This document shows positions 9,066-18,217 of a stretch of 64,000 bases of DNA, in pieces. Where the stretch lies: positions 263,529 through 327,528 of the forward strand of contig CP070686.1 of NCBI GenBank assembly GCA_020353055.1, read 5' to 3'. The DNA is from Caldifarciminota bacterium. Lineage in GTDB: Bacteria; Hydrothermota; Tepidihabitantia; SM23-42. The notes below the pieces were generated by a model. The model had not been told where the DNA came from. It was given only the letters and a program-made list of their open reading frames with translations, and made no database searches. The translations under genes and the position numbers were made by a program. Each line of letters opens with the position of its first letter. Position 1 is the first letter of the stretch.

Positions 9066-9506
9066 TCATATTACGTACATATATATCTTGTCTTCGGGCA
9101 GGCAGTCGACCATTTGCCAATCATCAAACTCCCAGATGTAGGAAACGATACGAGTACCAGGTTTTAGTTCCCGTTTGAATTTCTCCTTCAGCCGATTGTT
9201 CGTTGGTCCGTACAAAAAAAGCATTACCGCCGTTGCTTCGCCGATACTCTTGTTGAAAAAATTACCGAATCTGATTCTTACCCTATGAGTCTGCCCCGAG
9301 ATAATCGTCATAAACCATGCAAAGAGAAATCTGAACGGATCGATTTCGATCCCGATCGCCCGTGAACCGAATCTTCTTGCCGCAGCGATCAACACCCGGC
9401 CGTCACCACAACCGAGGTCGAATACAACATCCTCCCTCCCTACCTCAGCCATTATCAGCATTTTATACACCTTATCCATCGGCGCCGGGTCATATGCGGC
9501 ACCCAC
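9066..9506 (-). CDS. Class I SAM-dependent methyltransferase, FAM173-like, probably with an N-terminal membrane anchor
   Basis: The first 100 residues carry methyltransferase motif I in VVFDLGCGDGRVLIAAA and an acidic ribose-binding end (GIEIDP). The MLIMAEV lead-in is typical of small FAM173-like methyltransferases, often protein-lysine modifiers. The substrate here is unknown. The coordinates start at GTG 9506, giving 146 residues. The same frame is open upstream to about 9590, just past the stop of the S9 peptidase gene. It encodes a strongly hydrophobic stretch (LIQLLIILGVVFVSYVIW), and a GGAGGA ribosome site lies at 9584-9579. The native protein probably begins there with a non-ATG codon and is membrane-anchored. 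Confidence 0.75.
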   Translation of the reverse strand: MGAAYDPAPMDKVYKMLIMAEVGREDVVFDLGCGDGRVLIAAARRFGSRAIGIEIDPFRFLFAWFMTIISGQTHRVRIRFGNFFNKSIGEATAVMLFLYGPTNNRLKEKFKRELKPGTRIVSYIWEFDDWQMVDCLPEDKIYMYVI

Positions 9507-9598
9507 GGAAAGCGCCCAGTATTTCCATATAACGTAGGAAACAAAAACAACACCAAGGATAATGAGAAGTTGTATCAGTCCTCCACAGAAAAAAGTTA

Positions 9599-11584
9599 TT
9601 ATCTCTTCTTAAGATATGGCTTGATGAATTTCAATATCAACTCTAATCTCTTCTCTCGCCTGCGCGGTGATCCGTGTCTTGAAAGGCCGTGCGGCTCACC
9701 GGGAAAACGTACCATTTCCACATCCCTTCCGAGTAGTTTAAGCGCAACATACAACTCTTCAGCCTGGGTGATCGGGCACCGGTGGTCCTCCTCACTATGT
9801 ATTATCAACAAAGGTGTTTTCATCCGGCTAACATACTTAATTGGAGACATGTTCCAGTAGAACTGGAAATTTCTTTTATTCCACCAATTACCTTTGAATT
9901 CCCTCGACATCGCAAAACCGAAATCGGATGACCAGAACGACAACATGTTCACTACACTGCGCATGGTCACAGCAACCTTGAATAAATCCGTATGACCAGT
10001 GATCCAGTTTGTCATGAATCCTCCGTAACTACCACCCATAACACCCAGTCTCTTGCGATCAACGTATTTCCTTCTCGTTATCACATCCAAAGCCTTGATG
10101 ATATCCCGCGTATCCGGTATGCCCCAGCGGTTGTGCAAGTCCCTGGAGAATTTTTCACCATACCCGACACTGCCATGCGGGTTGGAATAGAACACGACAT
10201 ACCCGTTTGCCGCAAGGACCTGGAATTCGTGGAATAGAGAATTGCCGTATGCAGCATACGGCCCACCGTGGATCTGAACAACGAGTGGGTATTTCCTGCC
10301 TGCTCTGAAATTAGGAGGTTTGAGTAACCAACCTTGTATCTCATCGCCGCCAAAACCCTTCCATCTAATTTCCTCGGGTACCGCAAGTTTATGAGTCTTC
10401 AAGTAATTCCGGTTAAGGTCCGTGATCTTCTGACGAACACCATCTCGGCATAGATACAGGTTACCCGGATCACCTGGATTGCTGATCGCCAGTGCCCAGG
10501 TGTTAACTCCGTCATAATCGAAGGCGTAAATGCATTCCTTTGCTCCCATCACTTTGCTGATTTTCTTCTTCTTAATGTCTATACGATAAACGCAATAATC
10601 GCCGTGATCTACCGTCCTATCGTATAGAAATTGTCCATCATTCGAAAAAACAGGGCGGTTGAACGCGTAGTTACCCAAATCGTCAACCATCAGTGCCTCA
10701 AAAGTGTTGTCGAACGATTTTGTCAGGTTAACTACCTTGCCTCCCTTGACCGGAACCAACCACAGATTGATATTGCGCCAACCAACCCATTCCTCGGGAT
10801 ACAATTTGCCACGGTATGCCAGGTGTTTTCCATCCGGTGAAAAGACGGGTGACCACTTGAGTCCAGCCGGCGTCTGGATCTTTCTTTCTCTGCCAGTATT
10901 GATGTCCACAAGATACACATCGTAGTATTCGAATTTTTCCTCAAAATTCTCGTTCCGGTTTGAACTGAAAGCAGCATACCTACCATCGGGTGAAATATCG
11001 GAAAAATCATCGCCGTTCCGCCCCCTGGTCAATTGTTTCATCTTACCCGAGCGAACACTGACCTTCCAGATGTGTTGCTTTTCTGAAAGCAACATACCCC
11101 TGCCATCAAGTTTGTACCACGTACTCTTTATATGGTAGTAGAGTGGAGGTCTATCTTTATCAGGAATTCTTTCCTTGTCTTCTTTCTTGAGGGTGAACTC
11201 GCAAACGATAGTTCTGGAATCTGGCGTCCAGCCGTAATTACCGAAGAATCCCTTTGCTTTAGTAATGGCATAGGCTTCACCACCATCTGCGGGAATTGCC
11301 CATAGATTCTCCTCTTGCTTTTCGGTCATTACAAAAGATATCATTTTCCCATTCGGTGACCACCGGATGTTCTTAATATCCTTTTTCCCGCGGACAAAAT
11401 GGCGAATCCTTGTTTTTTCATTAACCAGATAGAGATTTGTGTAGTATTTATTATCTTTTTTCTCCATCCACTCCACAGTGTATGCCACCTGTTTGCCATC
11501 GGGTGAAAGCGCAACTTCTCGCAGGAACTCAATTCTGTATAAATCATCAATCGCTACATGTTTTTTTCTCATTTTCTGTCTCAT
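9599..11584 (-). CDS. S9 family serine peptidase (prolyl oligopeptidase / dipeptidyl peptidase-like)
   Basis: This 661-residue protein has a WD40-like beta-propeller of PD40 repeats (for example SPDGKHLAYRG, SPDGRYAAFSS) in the first 400 residues. An alpha/beta-hydrolase domain follows. The catalytic triad is visible: Ser519 in GGSYGGF, Asp600 in SEEDHRC and His632 in GEPHGLS. The family (S9C, acylaminoacyl/dipeptidyl peptidases) removes short peptides from the N-terminus of oligopeptides. No signal peptide is seen, so it should be cytoplasmic and work on imported or recycled peptides. Its ATG overlaps the stop of the upstream TPR gene (ATGA), indicating translational coupling. A second in-frame ATG four codons later is also possible. 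The two M42 aminopeptidases at 18974-20994 suggest peptide use is important here. Confidence 0.92.
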   Translation of the reverse strand: MRQKMRKKHVAIDDLYRIEFLREVALSPDGKQVAYTVEWMEKKDNKYYTNLYLVNEKTRIRHFVRGKKDIKNIRWSPNGKMISFVMTEKQEENLWAIPADGGEAYAITKAKGFFGNYGWTPDSRTIVCEFTLKKEDKERIPDKDRPPLYYHIKSTWYKLDGRGMLLSEKQHIWKVSVRSGKMKQLTRGRNGDDFSDISPDGRYAAFSSNRNENFEEKFEYYDVYLVDINTGRERKIQTPAGLKWSPVFSPDGKHLAYRGKLYPEEWVGWRNINLWLVPVKGGKVVNLTKSFDNTFEALMVDDLGNYAFNRPVFSNDGQFLYDRTVDHGDYCVYRIDIKKKKISKVMGAKECIYAFDYDGVNTWALAISNPGDPGNLYLCRDGVRQKITDLNRNYLKTHKLAVPEEIRWKGFGGDEIQGWLLKPPNFRAGRKYPLVVQIHGGPYAAYGNSLFHEFQVLAANGYVVFYSNPHGSVGYGEKFSRDLHNRWGIPDTRDIIKALDVITRRKYVDRKRLGVMGGSYGGFMTNWITGHTDLFKVAVTMRSVVNMLSFWSSDFGFAMSREFKGNWWNKRNFQFYWNMSPIKYVSRMKTPLLIIHSEEDHRCPITQAEELYVALKLLGRDVEMVRFPGEPHGLSRHGSPRRREKRLELILKFIKPYLKKR

Positions 11585-12450
11585 CCTTTCATGCCAAAAA
11601 ATTCCATGATATTTCTCAAGCGAGGTCTATGCATCCGCTGCAGCAACTCGAAAGCACAATCTAGTTGAGGATTGCCGGCAATTGCTTTCTTCACGTTGTA
11701 TAGCGCACGCTCATCGTCGCCATTCATTCTGCAACATTCAGCAAAACCATAGAGCGTGAGCGGGTTATCCGGCACCACGTTCAACGAAGCCGCCAGATGC
11801 TCAAACCCTCGTCTGCTATCCCCCGACTGAAGGTAAGCTAACCCGATTCTCTGGTTTAAAAAAGCATCGTCCTGGTGCGAACCCAAAGCCTTGAGAAAAC
11901 AGAAAAAGGCACCCACCTTACCGATACCCTTATGGGGTGAGAACAATCTCTGCAAGAAATTAATCCTGATCCTTAGGAATACCTCTCCCCGGAGAAGCCA
12001 GATATAGGATGCCTCATCGGGGCCAACCGGAACATTGATTATCCTTTTTGCCTCCTCAACCATCCCGCCATAGGCAAGCGCAAATGCCTTTGCATATCTC
12101 AGGACATCGATTTCTCCCAGCCTTTTAATAACTTCATCGGCCCAGAACACTGCCGCCTCATACCTCCCCACATCAACCAGAATCCGTATCTGCCCGACCC
12201 AAGCATCGACATGATGCTCCTCTTGACGAAGAACGCGTGCATAGCCCGTCAACCCATCCATGTAGAATCCTCTAAAATAGTCGTTATGCGCTCTTAGCAG
12301 CAATTCCTTCACGCCGGACTTGGTGTTTCTGCCCTCAATTGCTTTTCCTTCTGCATGGTTCTTGATATGATCGACTCCCAGCAATACGGTGCTGAATTCC
12401 TCCTCGTGGTGGTGCGGAAGGTCGATGGTGGAGAATGGCCTGAGTTTCAT
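11581..12450 (-). CDS. TPR protein of the envelope operon
   Basis: A 289-residue protein made mostly of degenerate tetratricopeptide repeats (DGLTGYARVLRQEE, GLAYLQSGDSRRGFEHLAASLNVVPDNP, GDDERALYNVKKAIAGNP). It has no signal peptide and no transmembrane helix. TPRs are protein-binding scaffolds; no specific partner is visible. The gene starts at the base following the stop of the LptE-like gene and overlaps the S9 peptidase start, so it belongs to one operon with both. Function unknown. Confidence 0.8.
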   Translation of the reverse strand: MKLRPFSTIDLPHHHEEEFSTVLLGVDHIKNHAEGKAIEGRNTKSGVKELLLRAHNDYFRGFYMDGLTGYARVLRQEEHHVDAWVGQIRILVDVGRYEAAVFWADEVIKRLGEIDVLRYAKAFALAYGGMVEEAKRIINVPVGPDEASYIWLLRGEVFLRIRINFLQRLFSPHKGIGKVGAFFCFLKALGSHQDDAFLNQRIGLAYLQSGDSRRGFEHLAASLNVVPDNPLTLYGFAECCRMNGDDERALYNVKKAIAGNPQLDCAFELLQRMHRPRLRNIMEFFGMKG

Positions 12451-12957
12451 CTACCAGTTGGTGAGAATATTGGTAACAAGCCTTTCTGCTGCCTTCTTCG
12501 CTGCCTCGCTTATGCCCTGCTCTTCATCCACTTCGTACAAAGCCCAGTCTGATACGTCACCTTCCCAGAAAATTTCATTTCTGGCCTTATCAATGCAGCG
12601 CATCGAATATTTAATTGTTATCTTGTATTGAAGAATAGACTGGTCAGAAGTGTAGGTATGGGGATCCTTTGAATAACCCGATACACTGCCCTCAAGAACG
12701 AGATCGGCACTGCTTTCATCGACGATACGCAGATTTGACCCACTGCGAAACGCCTCGATTATCGCATTCGTCGCCAATTCATCCAGACCGGGTTTAAGCG
12801 TACTATTCTCAAGGATACCAATGTATATCTTCTGCATGTATTCAGGCATCAGTGAACGCGTTGAATAACCGCAGCACGACAGGTTCAAGACCATGATCAC
12901 CATATAGGCGGTCATCACAAGTTTCGCTGAAATCAATGTATCGCTCTTGCTATCCAT
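12451..12957 (-). CDS. LptE-like outer-membrane lipoprotein
   Basis: A 168-residue protein with an N-terminal hydrophobic segment and a lipobox-like LSCC followed by GYST, where Cys29 would be the lipidated residue. The mature part resembles the LptE family: an IYIGILEN strand, a helix with TNAIIEAFRSGSNLRIV, then ADLVLEGSVSGYSKDP and a YTSDQSILQYKITIKYS strand. LptE plugs the LptD barrel and helps deliver lipopolysaccharide to the outer leaflet. This is the best single indication of an outer membrane in the window. It sits between two TPR genes, downstream of glycosyltransferase and nucleotide-sugar genes. LptD itself is not in the window. Sequence identity in this family is low, so the assignment rests on layout and motif. 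Confidence 0.7.
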   Translation of the reverse strand: MDSKSDTLISAKLVMTAYMVIMVLNLSCCGYSTRSLMPEYMQKIYIGILENSTLKPGLDELATNAIIEAFRSGSNLRIVDESSADLVLEGSVSGYSKDPHTYTSDQSILQYKITIKYSMRCIDKARNEIFWEGDVSDWALYEVDEEQGISEAAKKAAERLVTNILTNW

Positions 12958-12982
12958 AACCTCTTACCCTTAACCTCTCTAT

Positions 12983-15241
12983 TCACCGTTGGAGAAGCTC
13001 GAGCCGCTTATTTGCCTCCGCGGCAATTGGATCATTAATACCTCTCTCGCGCACAAGTTGTTCATACACTTTTTTCGCTGCATCAAGTTCATCCAGAAGT
13101 TCCAATGTTAAACCGGTTTTGTACCGCGCTGTAGGTGTCCACATTTCATCATCAGGGTAACGGTCCACAATCTTCTGGTAGCCATGAAACGCACGCGAAA
13201 AATCACCTTTACCAAGATAAGCCTCCCCTAACCAATAGTAATAAGAGGGTTCAGGCTTCGCTCTAGCTGCGATTTGAAGATTTTCGATTGCTTCGTGAGG
13301 CCTACCCACACGTAGCAAAGCATACCCAATCTCAAAATGGAGGTCAGCATGTTTTTCTTCAGCAACAATGGTCAACATCTTCTCGCCAGCGTTGATCACT
13401 AGAGCCCAGTTGCCAGCCTTCTTGTAACTGATCAATTGGTTTTGCGTCGCGTCAGGCATTAGATCTGCATCATCACTCGCCAATCCATAATAGTGACCTG
13501 CCGAGTCATAATTCTCCTCCAGATAATTCAATGTGGCGATCTTGAACAGCGCATCGTGAAAATGGCCGCCGCGTCGAAAATGAGAAACATAATATCTGAA
13601 CCTATACAGAGCAGAATCCATTTCATTATTCAAGAATGATCCCATCGCCCAATTGTAGTATATACCCTCTCCTAAATCCATCGATGCTTGCTGGATTATT
13701 GAATCATAATATGCTTTTGCCCGACGGTATTGCTTATTACTGATAAGATACTCACCGTAGAGGTTCAATAGCTCATCATCGAGTCCTTGAAAATAAACGT
13801 GGAATAAAGAATCGCCACGGCCCACTTTACCAACACGTGCCAGGCTACGCGAATATAAGCGGACGAGAGCAGTGTCATCGGCCAAATCAACGAAATCAAC
13901 TGAGAGAATATCATCATACGACTCGGCCCGGTAACTCTCCAATACATAACCTCTTACTGCCTTTCTCCGGAGTACTGAATCTGCGGTATGCACCATCACG
14001 CTCGCATAGAGGTCCGCAGACCCTTGACCCATGAACCTTAAACATTCGGCCAGAAGGTATGTCGCCGTGGCGGTTTTGTCATTAGAAAGAATGATGTTCC
14101 TGGCCCCTAGCCGGTAGTCTCCCCTGGTGAAATGATAAAAACCCATCGTCTTTCGAACATATCTCCCGGTATTCTCATACTTCAGATAGTTGGAAATCAC
14201 CCTGCTCGCCTTTTCGTAGTCACCACGCTTCATCAACAAATGGCAATATGTCGAATCTAAGTGATAATTGTTTCTGTATTCCTTCCTTAGTTCGCTAACC
14301 CGCATCATAGTATCCCCGACATCCGCGAGGATCGAATCGAGAAAGATATTTTCCGGTGGCTTTCGGGATATCGTATCCAGACTATATATCTGTAGAAAGA
14401 GTAATTTCTCTTCGTCATCGCCTGGCAAGAATCGGGGTGTCGGTTTTTCTCCGATTAAAGCATAAAGGAGATCGGCCTTGCGGTCGAACCCACTCACCGT
14501 TCCGAGTTTCTTTATATTGTTCGAAATGTCGTCAGGATCAAAGAGCAGCGCAATCTTCACGAAAAGGTACAAGTCGCCACCATTGAATTCATTTCCTGCC
14601 AGATTACGAAATGACATGAACGCACTCACCGTATCTCCCATGAGCAGAAGGTTGTTCGTCAAGTGTAAAGCACGGAGGGGATCGCTGCTCAAGCTCGCCA
14701 ATATCGTGCCGCGCTCCGAGAAATCGCTCCTCGTCTTCGCGCGCATAATCTTAACTGCATCACTCTGGTTACAGTACGAAAGGACATAATCAGCCATTGC
14801 CGGCTCGCCGTGCTCCAGAAGATTCCGACCTAATTCTTCCATTGCGGGCAGATCACTTACTAAAAAATTGTATTTCTTAACGTATTCATATGCAATTCGA
14901 TATGCCTTCCTGCCGATGAGTTCACGCATGAGCAGTGCGAAGACATCTGTCGCTCGAGAATCGTAATCGTAACTCCGGAGAAAGCGGTTAGCATAAGTTA
15001 AGAACTGAATAAAATCGTTTTCACGATTGTAAATGCTGAGCAGATAATAGAACGCGTCTGGGAAGAATTCACGGTTTTCATTATCAATCAGGATATTCTC
15101 GAAGTATATGCGAGCAATGGCATAATCTCCTCTTTTGTAGGCATCTCTTGCATGGTCATAGTCCCTGCTCTCGACGGCAGAAGCGATTGTAATCAAGGAA
15201 CAGAACAACAGTATGCCGTTGGTGATACGATTAACCTTCAT
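12983..15241 (-). CDS. Exported TPR-repeat protein, large
   Basis: The start chosen is ATG 15241 (MKVNRITNGILLFCSLITIASAVES), giving a Sec signal peptide and a 752-residue protein. A longer frame upstream lies inside the glycosyltransferase gene and would bury the signal peptide. The body is TPR-like throughout, with clear units near the N-terminus (YKRGDYAIARIYFENIL) and C-terminus (GYALLRVGRPHEAIENLQIAARAKP, GEAYLGKGDFSRAFHGYQKIVDRYPDDE). The C-terminal part resembles the repeats of BamD/YbgF-type periplasmic proteins. Location in the periplasm is inferred. The first 11 bases overlap the end of the GT4 gene. Role unknown; assembly of envelope complexes is a reasonable guess from context. 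Confidence 0.8.
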   Translation of the reverse strand: MKVNRITNGILLFCSLITIASAVESRDYDHARDAYKRGDYAIARIYFENILIDNENREFFPDAFYYLLSIYNRENDFIQFLTYANRFLRSYDYDSRATDVFALLMRELIGRKAYRIAYEYVKKYNFLVSDLPAMEELGRNLLEHGEPAMADYVLSYCNQSDAVKIMRAKTRSDFSERGTILASLSSDPLRALHLTNNLLLMGDTVSAFMSFRNLAGNEFNGGDLYLFVKIALLFDPDDISNNIKKLGTVSGFDRKADLLYALIGEKPTPRFLPGDDEEKLLFLQIYSLDTISRKPPENIFLDSILADVGDTMMRVSELRKEYRNNYHLDSTYCHLLMKRGDYEKASRVISNYLKYENTGRYVRKTMGFYHFTRGDYRLGARNIILSNDKTATATYLLAECLRFMGQGSADLYASVMVHTADSVLRRKAVRGYVLESYRAESYDDILSVDFVDLADDTALVRLYSRSLARVGKVGRGDSLFHVYFQGLDDELLNLYGEYLISNKQYRRAKAYYDSIIQQASMDLGEGIYYNWAMGSFLNNEMDSALYRFRYYVSHFRRGGHFHDALFKIATLNYLEENYDSAGHYYGLASDDADLMPDATQNQLISYKKAGNWALVINAGEKMLTIVAEEKHADLHFEIGYALLRVGRPHEAIENLQIAARAKPEPSYYYWLGEAYLGKGDFSRAFHGYQKIVDRYPDDEMWTPTARYKTGLTLELLDELDAAKKVYEQLVRERGINDPIAAEANKRLELLQR

Positions 15242-16328
15242 TGGACTTGATTTCCTCTTCCAAGACCTTCTCAAATATCCTCGCTGATTTTTCCCATGAG
15301 AACTGGCCCGCCCATTTCTTGGCCGCCTTAGAAAATCTGGCCCATTTCTTATTATCATCCAGTAATTCAATTATGCGTTCAGCCATTCCGCCTATGTCAC
15401 CATAGTCATACAGAAAACCCGTCTGCCCGTGAACAACTACCTCCCGCAGGCCAGGTGAATTCGCGCTCACAACCGGAGCGTTGCAAGACTGCGCTTCTAT
15501 CGCGGTCAGACCCCAACCTTCCTTTATCGACGGCTGCACAACTATACGAGCAGTATGATAGACACGATATTTTTCACTTTCGGACACGAAGCCGGTGAAA
15601 TCAATATCTACGTCCAGTTCCTTTGCCAGGCTTTTCAAATCATCCAATGCATCCCCGTCGCCCACGATCTTCGCTCTAATCTTCCTCCGTCTTTTCACAA
15701 TTGCCACTGCTCGAACAAAATGGTCGATCGATTTGTATGTTTTCACACGACCCACATACGCAACAAGATCATTCTCCCGACTCACGGAGCCGGTAAGTCG
15801 ATGTTCAGGAATGCCGCTGTAGACAACATCGATACGCTGCCTGATGCCTATGTCTCTCAAATCCTCCGCCGTACTTTCTGAAATAGCAACGAAATTGGCA
15901 CGGCAGTACAAGAAGCCGATAAGCCTCTCCGCAACATAAACGTAACTTGCAAAAACTGGATTGGTCTCGCGATAAATCGTGGACCTGAAGAGATGCATCA
16001 AAGTAGGTAGAACCTTCTTGCGTGTAAAAGCCGTGGAATAAAAAGGGATTTTGTTAAGATCATCCACGACAATGTCGATGGTTTGGTGCCGTAGCAATGC
16101 TCGTAATGCCAGCGGGGCGACAAAATTGAAATTTGCACGACCACCGATCCTGAATATCTCAAAACCATCTATACATTCATGACGACTCTGCCCTTCACCC
16201 CGACTGCAGAGCAGAATAACCCGATGTCCGTTTTTGATGATGCGCGAGAATATCTGGTAGAGATAAACCTCGGCACCACCGGCGAGGGGATTCCTCCAAT
16301 CCTGCCAGTTGATAACCAGAATGTTCAT
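15231..16328 (-). CDS. Family 4 glycosyltransferase
   Basis: A 365-residue GT-B enzyme. The N-terminal Rossmann half has the glycine-rich acceptor loop (NPLAGGAEVYLYQI). The C-terminal donor half contains VAYVGRVKTYKSIDHFV and the retaining GT4 signature with two conserved glutamates in KEGWGLTAIEAQ. It transfers a sugar from an activated nucleotide sugar to a growing glycan. Being directly downstream of GDP-mannose dehydratase and reductase genes, it may use a GDP-6-deoxyhexose, but the donor cannot be read from the sequence. Cytoplasmic or peripheral at the inner membrane. Confidence 0.9.
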   Translation of the reverse strand: MNILVINWQDWRNPLAGGAEVYLYQIFSRIIKNGHRVILLCSRGEGQSRHECIDGFEIFRIGGRANFNFVAPLALRALLRHQTIDIVVDDLNKIPFYSTAFTRKKVLPTLMHLFRSTIYRETNPVFASYVYVAERLIGFLYCRANFVAISESTAEDLRDIGIRQRIDVVYSGIPEHRLTGSVSRENDLVAYVGRVKTYKSIDHFVRAVAIVKRRRKIRAKIVGDGDALDDLKSLAKELDVDIDFTGFVSESEKYRVYHTARIVVQPSIKEGWGLTAIEAQSCNAPVVSANSPGLREVVVHGQTGFLYDYGDIGGMAERIIELLDDNKKWARFSKAAKKWAGQFSWEKSARIFEKVLEEEIKSNEG

Positions 16329-16337
16329 GCAGCGATA

Positions 16338-17255
16338 TTATACCTTGGCTCGCCAGTAGTTGAGGATATCCTCAATGGTCTTCTCGATCTTGACCTTCGG
16401 CGACCAACCAGTGAGCTGAGAAAATTTAGTGCCGTCGCCCAACAGGACTGGTATGTCATTCTTTCTTATTTTTGTAGGATTGACTTTCAGTTCGAAAGTC
16501 TTCTTCGATAGAGCCGCAAATACCTTAACCAATTCAGATATTGTGTACCCCTCACCGCCGGCAACATTGTAAGTCTCTCCACCAACACATTTCTCAAGAG
16601 CCAAAGTGTAGGCACCGATGATATCATTCACATTCAAGAATTCACGCTTTGCTTCAACATTACCCAATTCGATCAATGGCGCCCTCTTACCTTTTTCGAT
16701 CTCACTGATCTGTTTTGCTATCGTAGGCAAAACAAAAATCTCGGCCTGCCCAGGACCTGTGTGTGTAAAGGGTCTAAGAATAATGCAATCAAGTCCATCG
16801 CTATGATAATCAGCACAGATCAATTCGGCCGCATATTTACTTATGGCATATGGGTTCTTCAAATCGACAGGCGCGCCTTCGGATAGACATTCGCCGCCGC
16901 CATAAACCTCACACGTCGATACAAAATAGAAGAGTGCCTTCTTGTGCAATGATTTCGCAGCCTCAAGAAGATTGGCGGTGCCAGCAATGTTAGTACTATA
17001 TGCTATAGGACGGTCGCGGAAAGATTTCGCCACCGAACTTACTGCAGCTAGGTGAAATACAATATCGGGATCATGCTGCTTGAATATCTCGATGGTGAGG
17101 TCCAGATTCAAGATATCCAGCGCGATGTATTGACCTTTTTTCGGCAGCAATTGAGGCAAGCAGGTCGCAACTACCTTGTACTTCGATTCATCCAGTGCTT
17201 TGATCAAGTGAGAACCAACAAAACCTTCACTGCCGGTTACCAGAATTGTCTTCAT
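16338..17255 (-). CDS. NAD-dependent sugar epimerase/reductase, likely GDP-6-deoxy-D-lyxo-4-hexulose reductase (Rmd-like)
   Basis: An extended short-chain dehydrogenase of 305 residues from ATG 17255 (MKTILVTGSEGFVGSHLI). That start overlaps the previous stop as ATGA. The family motifs are present: GSEGFVG nucleotide-binding loop, HLAAVSS, catalytic Ser-Tyr-Lys in STCEVYG and YAISK. The stretch RPFTHTGPGQ and the pairing with a GDP-mannose 4,6-dehydratase favour the Rmd branch, which reduces the 4-keto intermediate to GDP-D-rhamnose. A fucose synthase or other 4-reductase is the alternative. Cytoplasmic. Confidence 0.8.
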   Translation of the reverse strand: MKTILVTGSEGFVGSHLIKALDESKYKVVATCLPQLLPKKGQYIALDILNLDLTIEIFKQHDPDIVFHLAAVSSVAKSFRDRPIAYSTNIAGTANLLEAAKSLHKKALFYFVSTCEVYGGGECLSEGAPVDLKNPYAISKYAAELICADYHSDGLDCIILRPFTHTGPGQAEIFVLPTIAKQISEIEKGKRAPLIELGNVEAKREFLNVNDIIGAYTLALEKCVGGETYNVAGGEGYTISELVKVFAALSKKTFELKVNPTKIRKNDIPVLLGDGTKFSQLTGWSPKVKIEKTIEDILNYWRAKV

Positions 17256-18208
17256 ACGATTATGTTGCGCCAATATTCCATCAGATCCCTAAGAGTAGTA
17301 TCAAACGGAATCTCGGTTTTCCAACCAGTTGCCTTATTGAATTTTTCGGCGGATCCGATGAGCAATTCGACATCTGACGGACGCAGCCGGGCAGGATCTT
17401 GTTCGATCTTTATTTGCACATTTGTTAATGCAACCAATCTATCGAGCAGGTCCCCGATCTTTATCCCTTTGCCTGAGGCAATATTATAAACATCACCCGG
17501 TGTACCTTTTTCAAGGGCAAATGCGTAGGCGCGCACGACGTCGCGAACGTCCGAAAAATCGCGTACTGCATTCAGGTTCCCAACGCGCATTATCGGTTCC
17601 ATTTTACCCCTCTCGATTTGAATCAGCTGCCTGGCAAAAGTCGACGTAACGAAAACCTCACCGCGCCTTGGCCCGGTGTGATTGAAAGCACGGGTACGGA
17701 CTATTCTCATACCGTAACTCTTGGAATACTGGTAACCAAGGAAATCCTGAGCAACTTTACTCACCGCGTAAGGACTGAGAGGACGTAGTGGATTATCTTC
17801 GGTTATCGGAACCTCGTCTGGATGCACCAAACCGTACTCCTCGCTCGACCCCGCTATGTGTATCATAGGATCCAACTTGAGTTCTCGTACTCCTTCGAAT
17901 AGATTCAATTCGCCGATGATGTTCGTCTCCAATGTGCCCTTAGGCACATGCCACGAAAAAGGCACATAACTTTGTGCCGCCAGATGGAAAATCTGGTCGG
18001 GTCGACTCTGTTCCAGGGTACTCTTCACGGCGAATGCATCTGTGATATCGCATTCAATAAGATTTATCCTGTCCTCGATGTGTAGTATATTTTCACGTTT
18101 CGAACGCCATTTGATAGTGCCAAAAACCTCATGTTTATTCTGAGCAAGGAAATAGTCTGCGAGATGACTACCTGCGAATCCGGAAATTCCGGTAATTAAT
18201 ATTCTCAT
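17252..18208 (-). CDS. gmd: GDP-mannose 4,6-dehydratase
   Basis: A 318-residue extended short-chain dehydrogenase that converts GDP-mannose to GDP-4-keto-6-deoxymannose. Visible motifs are GISGFAGSHL (NADP binding), HLAAQSYVPFSW, the catalytic SSEEYG with YAVSK, and RAFNHTGPRR, which is typical of this enzyme. AAGGAG precedes the ATG by a few bases, so it can be translated on its own. It overlaps the next gene by four bases. Together with the Rmd-like enzyme and the GT4 gene it forms a small deoxyhexose cassette for a surface glycan. Confidence 0.88.
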   Translation of the reverse strand: MRILITGISGFAGSHLADYFLAQNKHEVFGTIKWRSKRENILHIEDRINLIECDITDAFAVKSTLEQSRPDQIFHLAAQSYVPFSWHVPKGTLETNIIGELNLFEGVRELKLDPMIHIAGSSEEYGLVHPDEVPITEDNPLRPLSPYAVSKVAQDFLGYQYSKSYGMRIVRTRAFNHTGPRRGEVFVTSTFARQLIQIERGKMEPIMRVGNLNAVRDFSDVRDVVRAYAFALEKGTPGDVYNIASGKGIKIGDLLDRLVALTNVQIKIEQDPARLRPSDVELLIGSAEKFNKATGWKTEIPFDTTLRDLMEYWRNIIV

Positions 18209-18217
18209 ATATTCTCC

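Noticed and set aside
15242-15370. N-terminal extension of the exported TPR protein
   Set aside because: It lies within the GT4 gene, has no ribosome site, and would bury the clear signal peptide that begins at ATG 15241.
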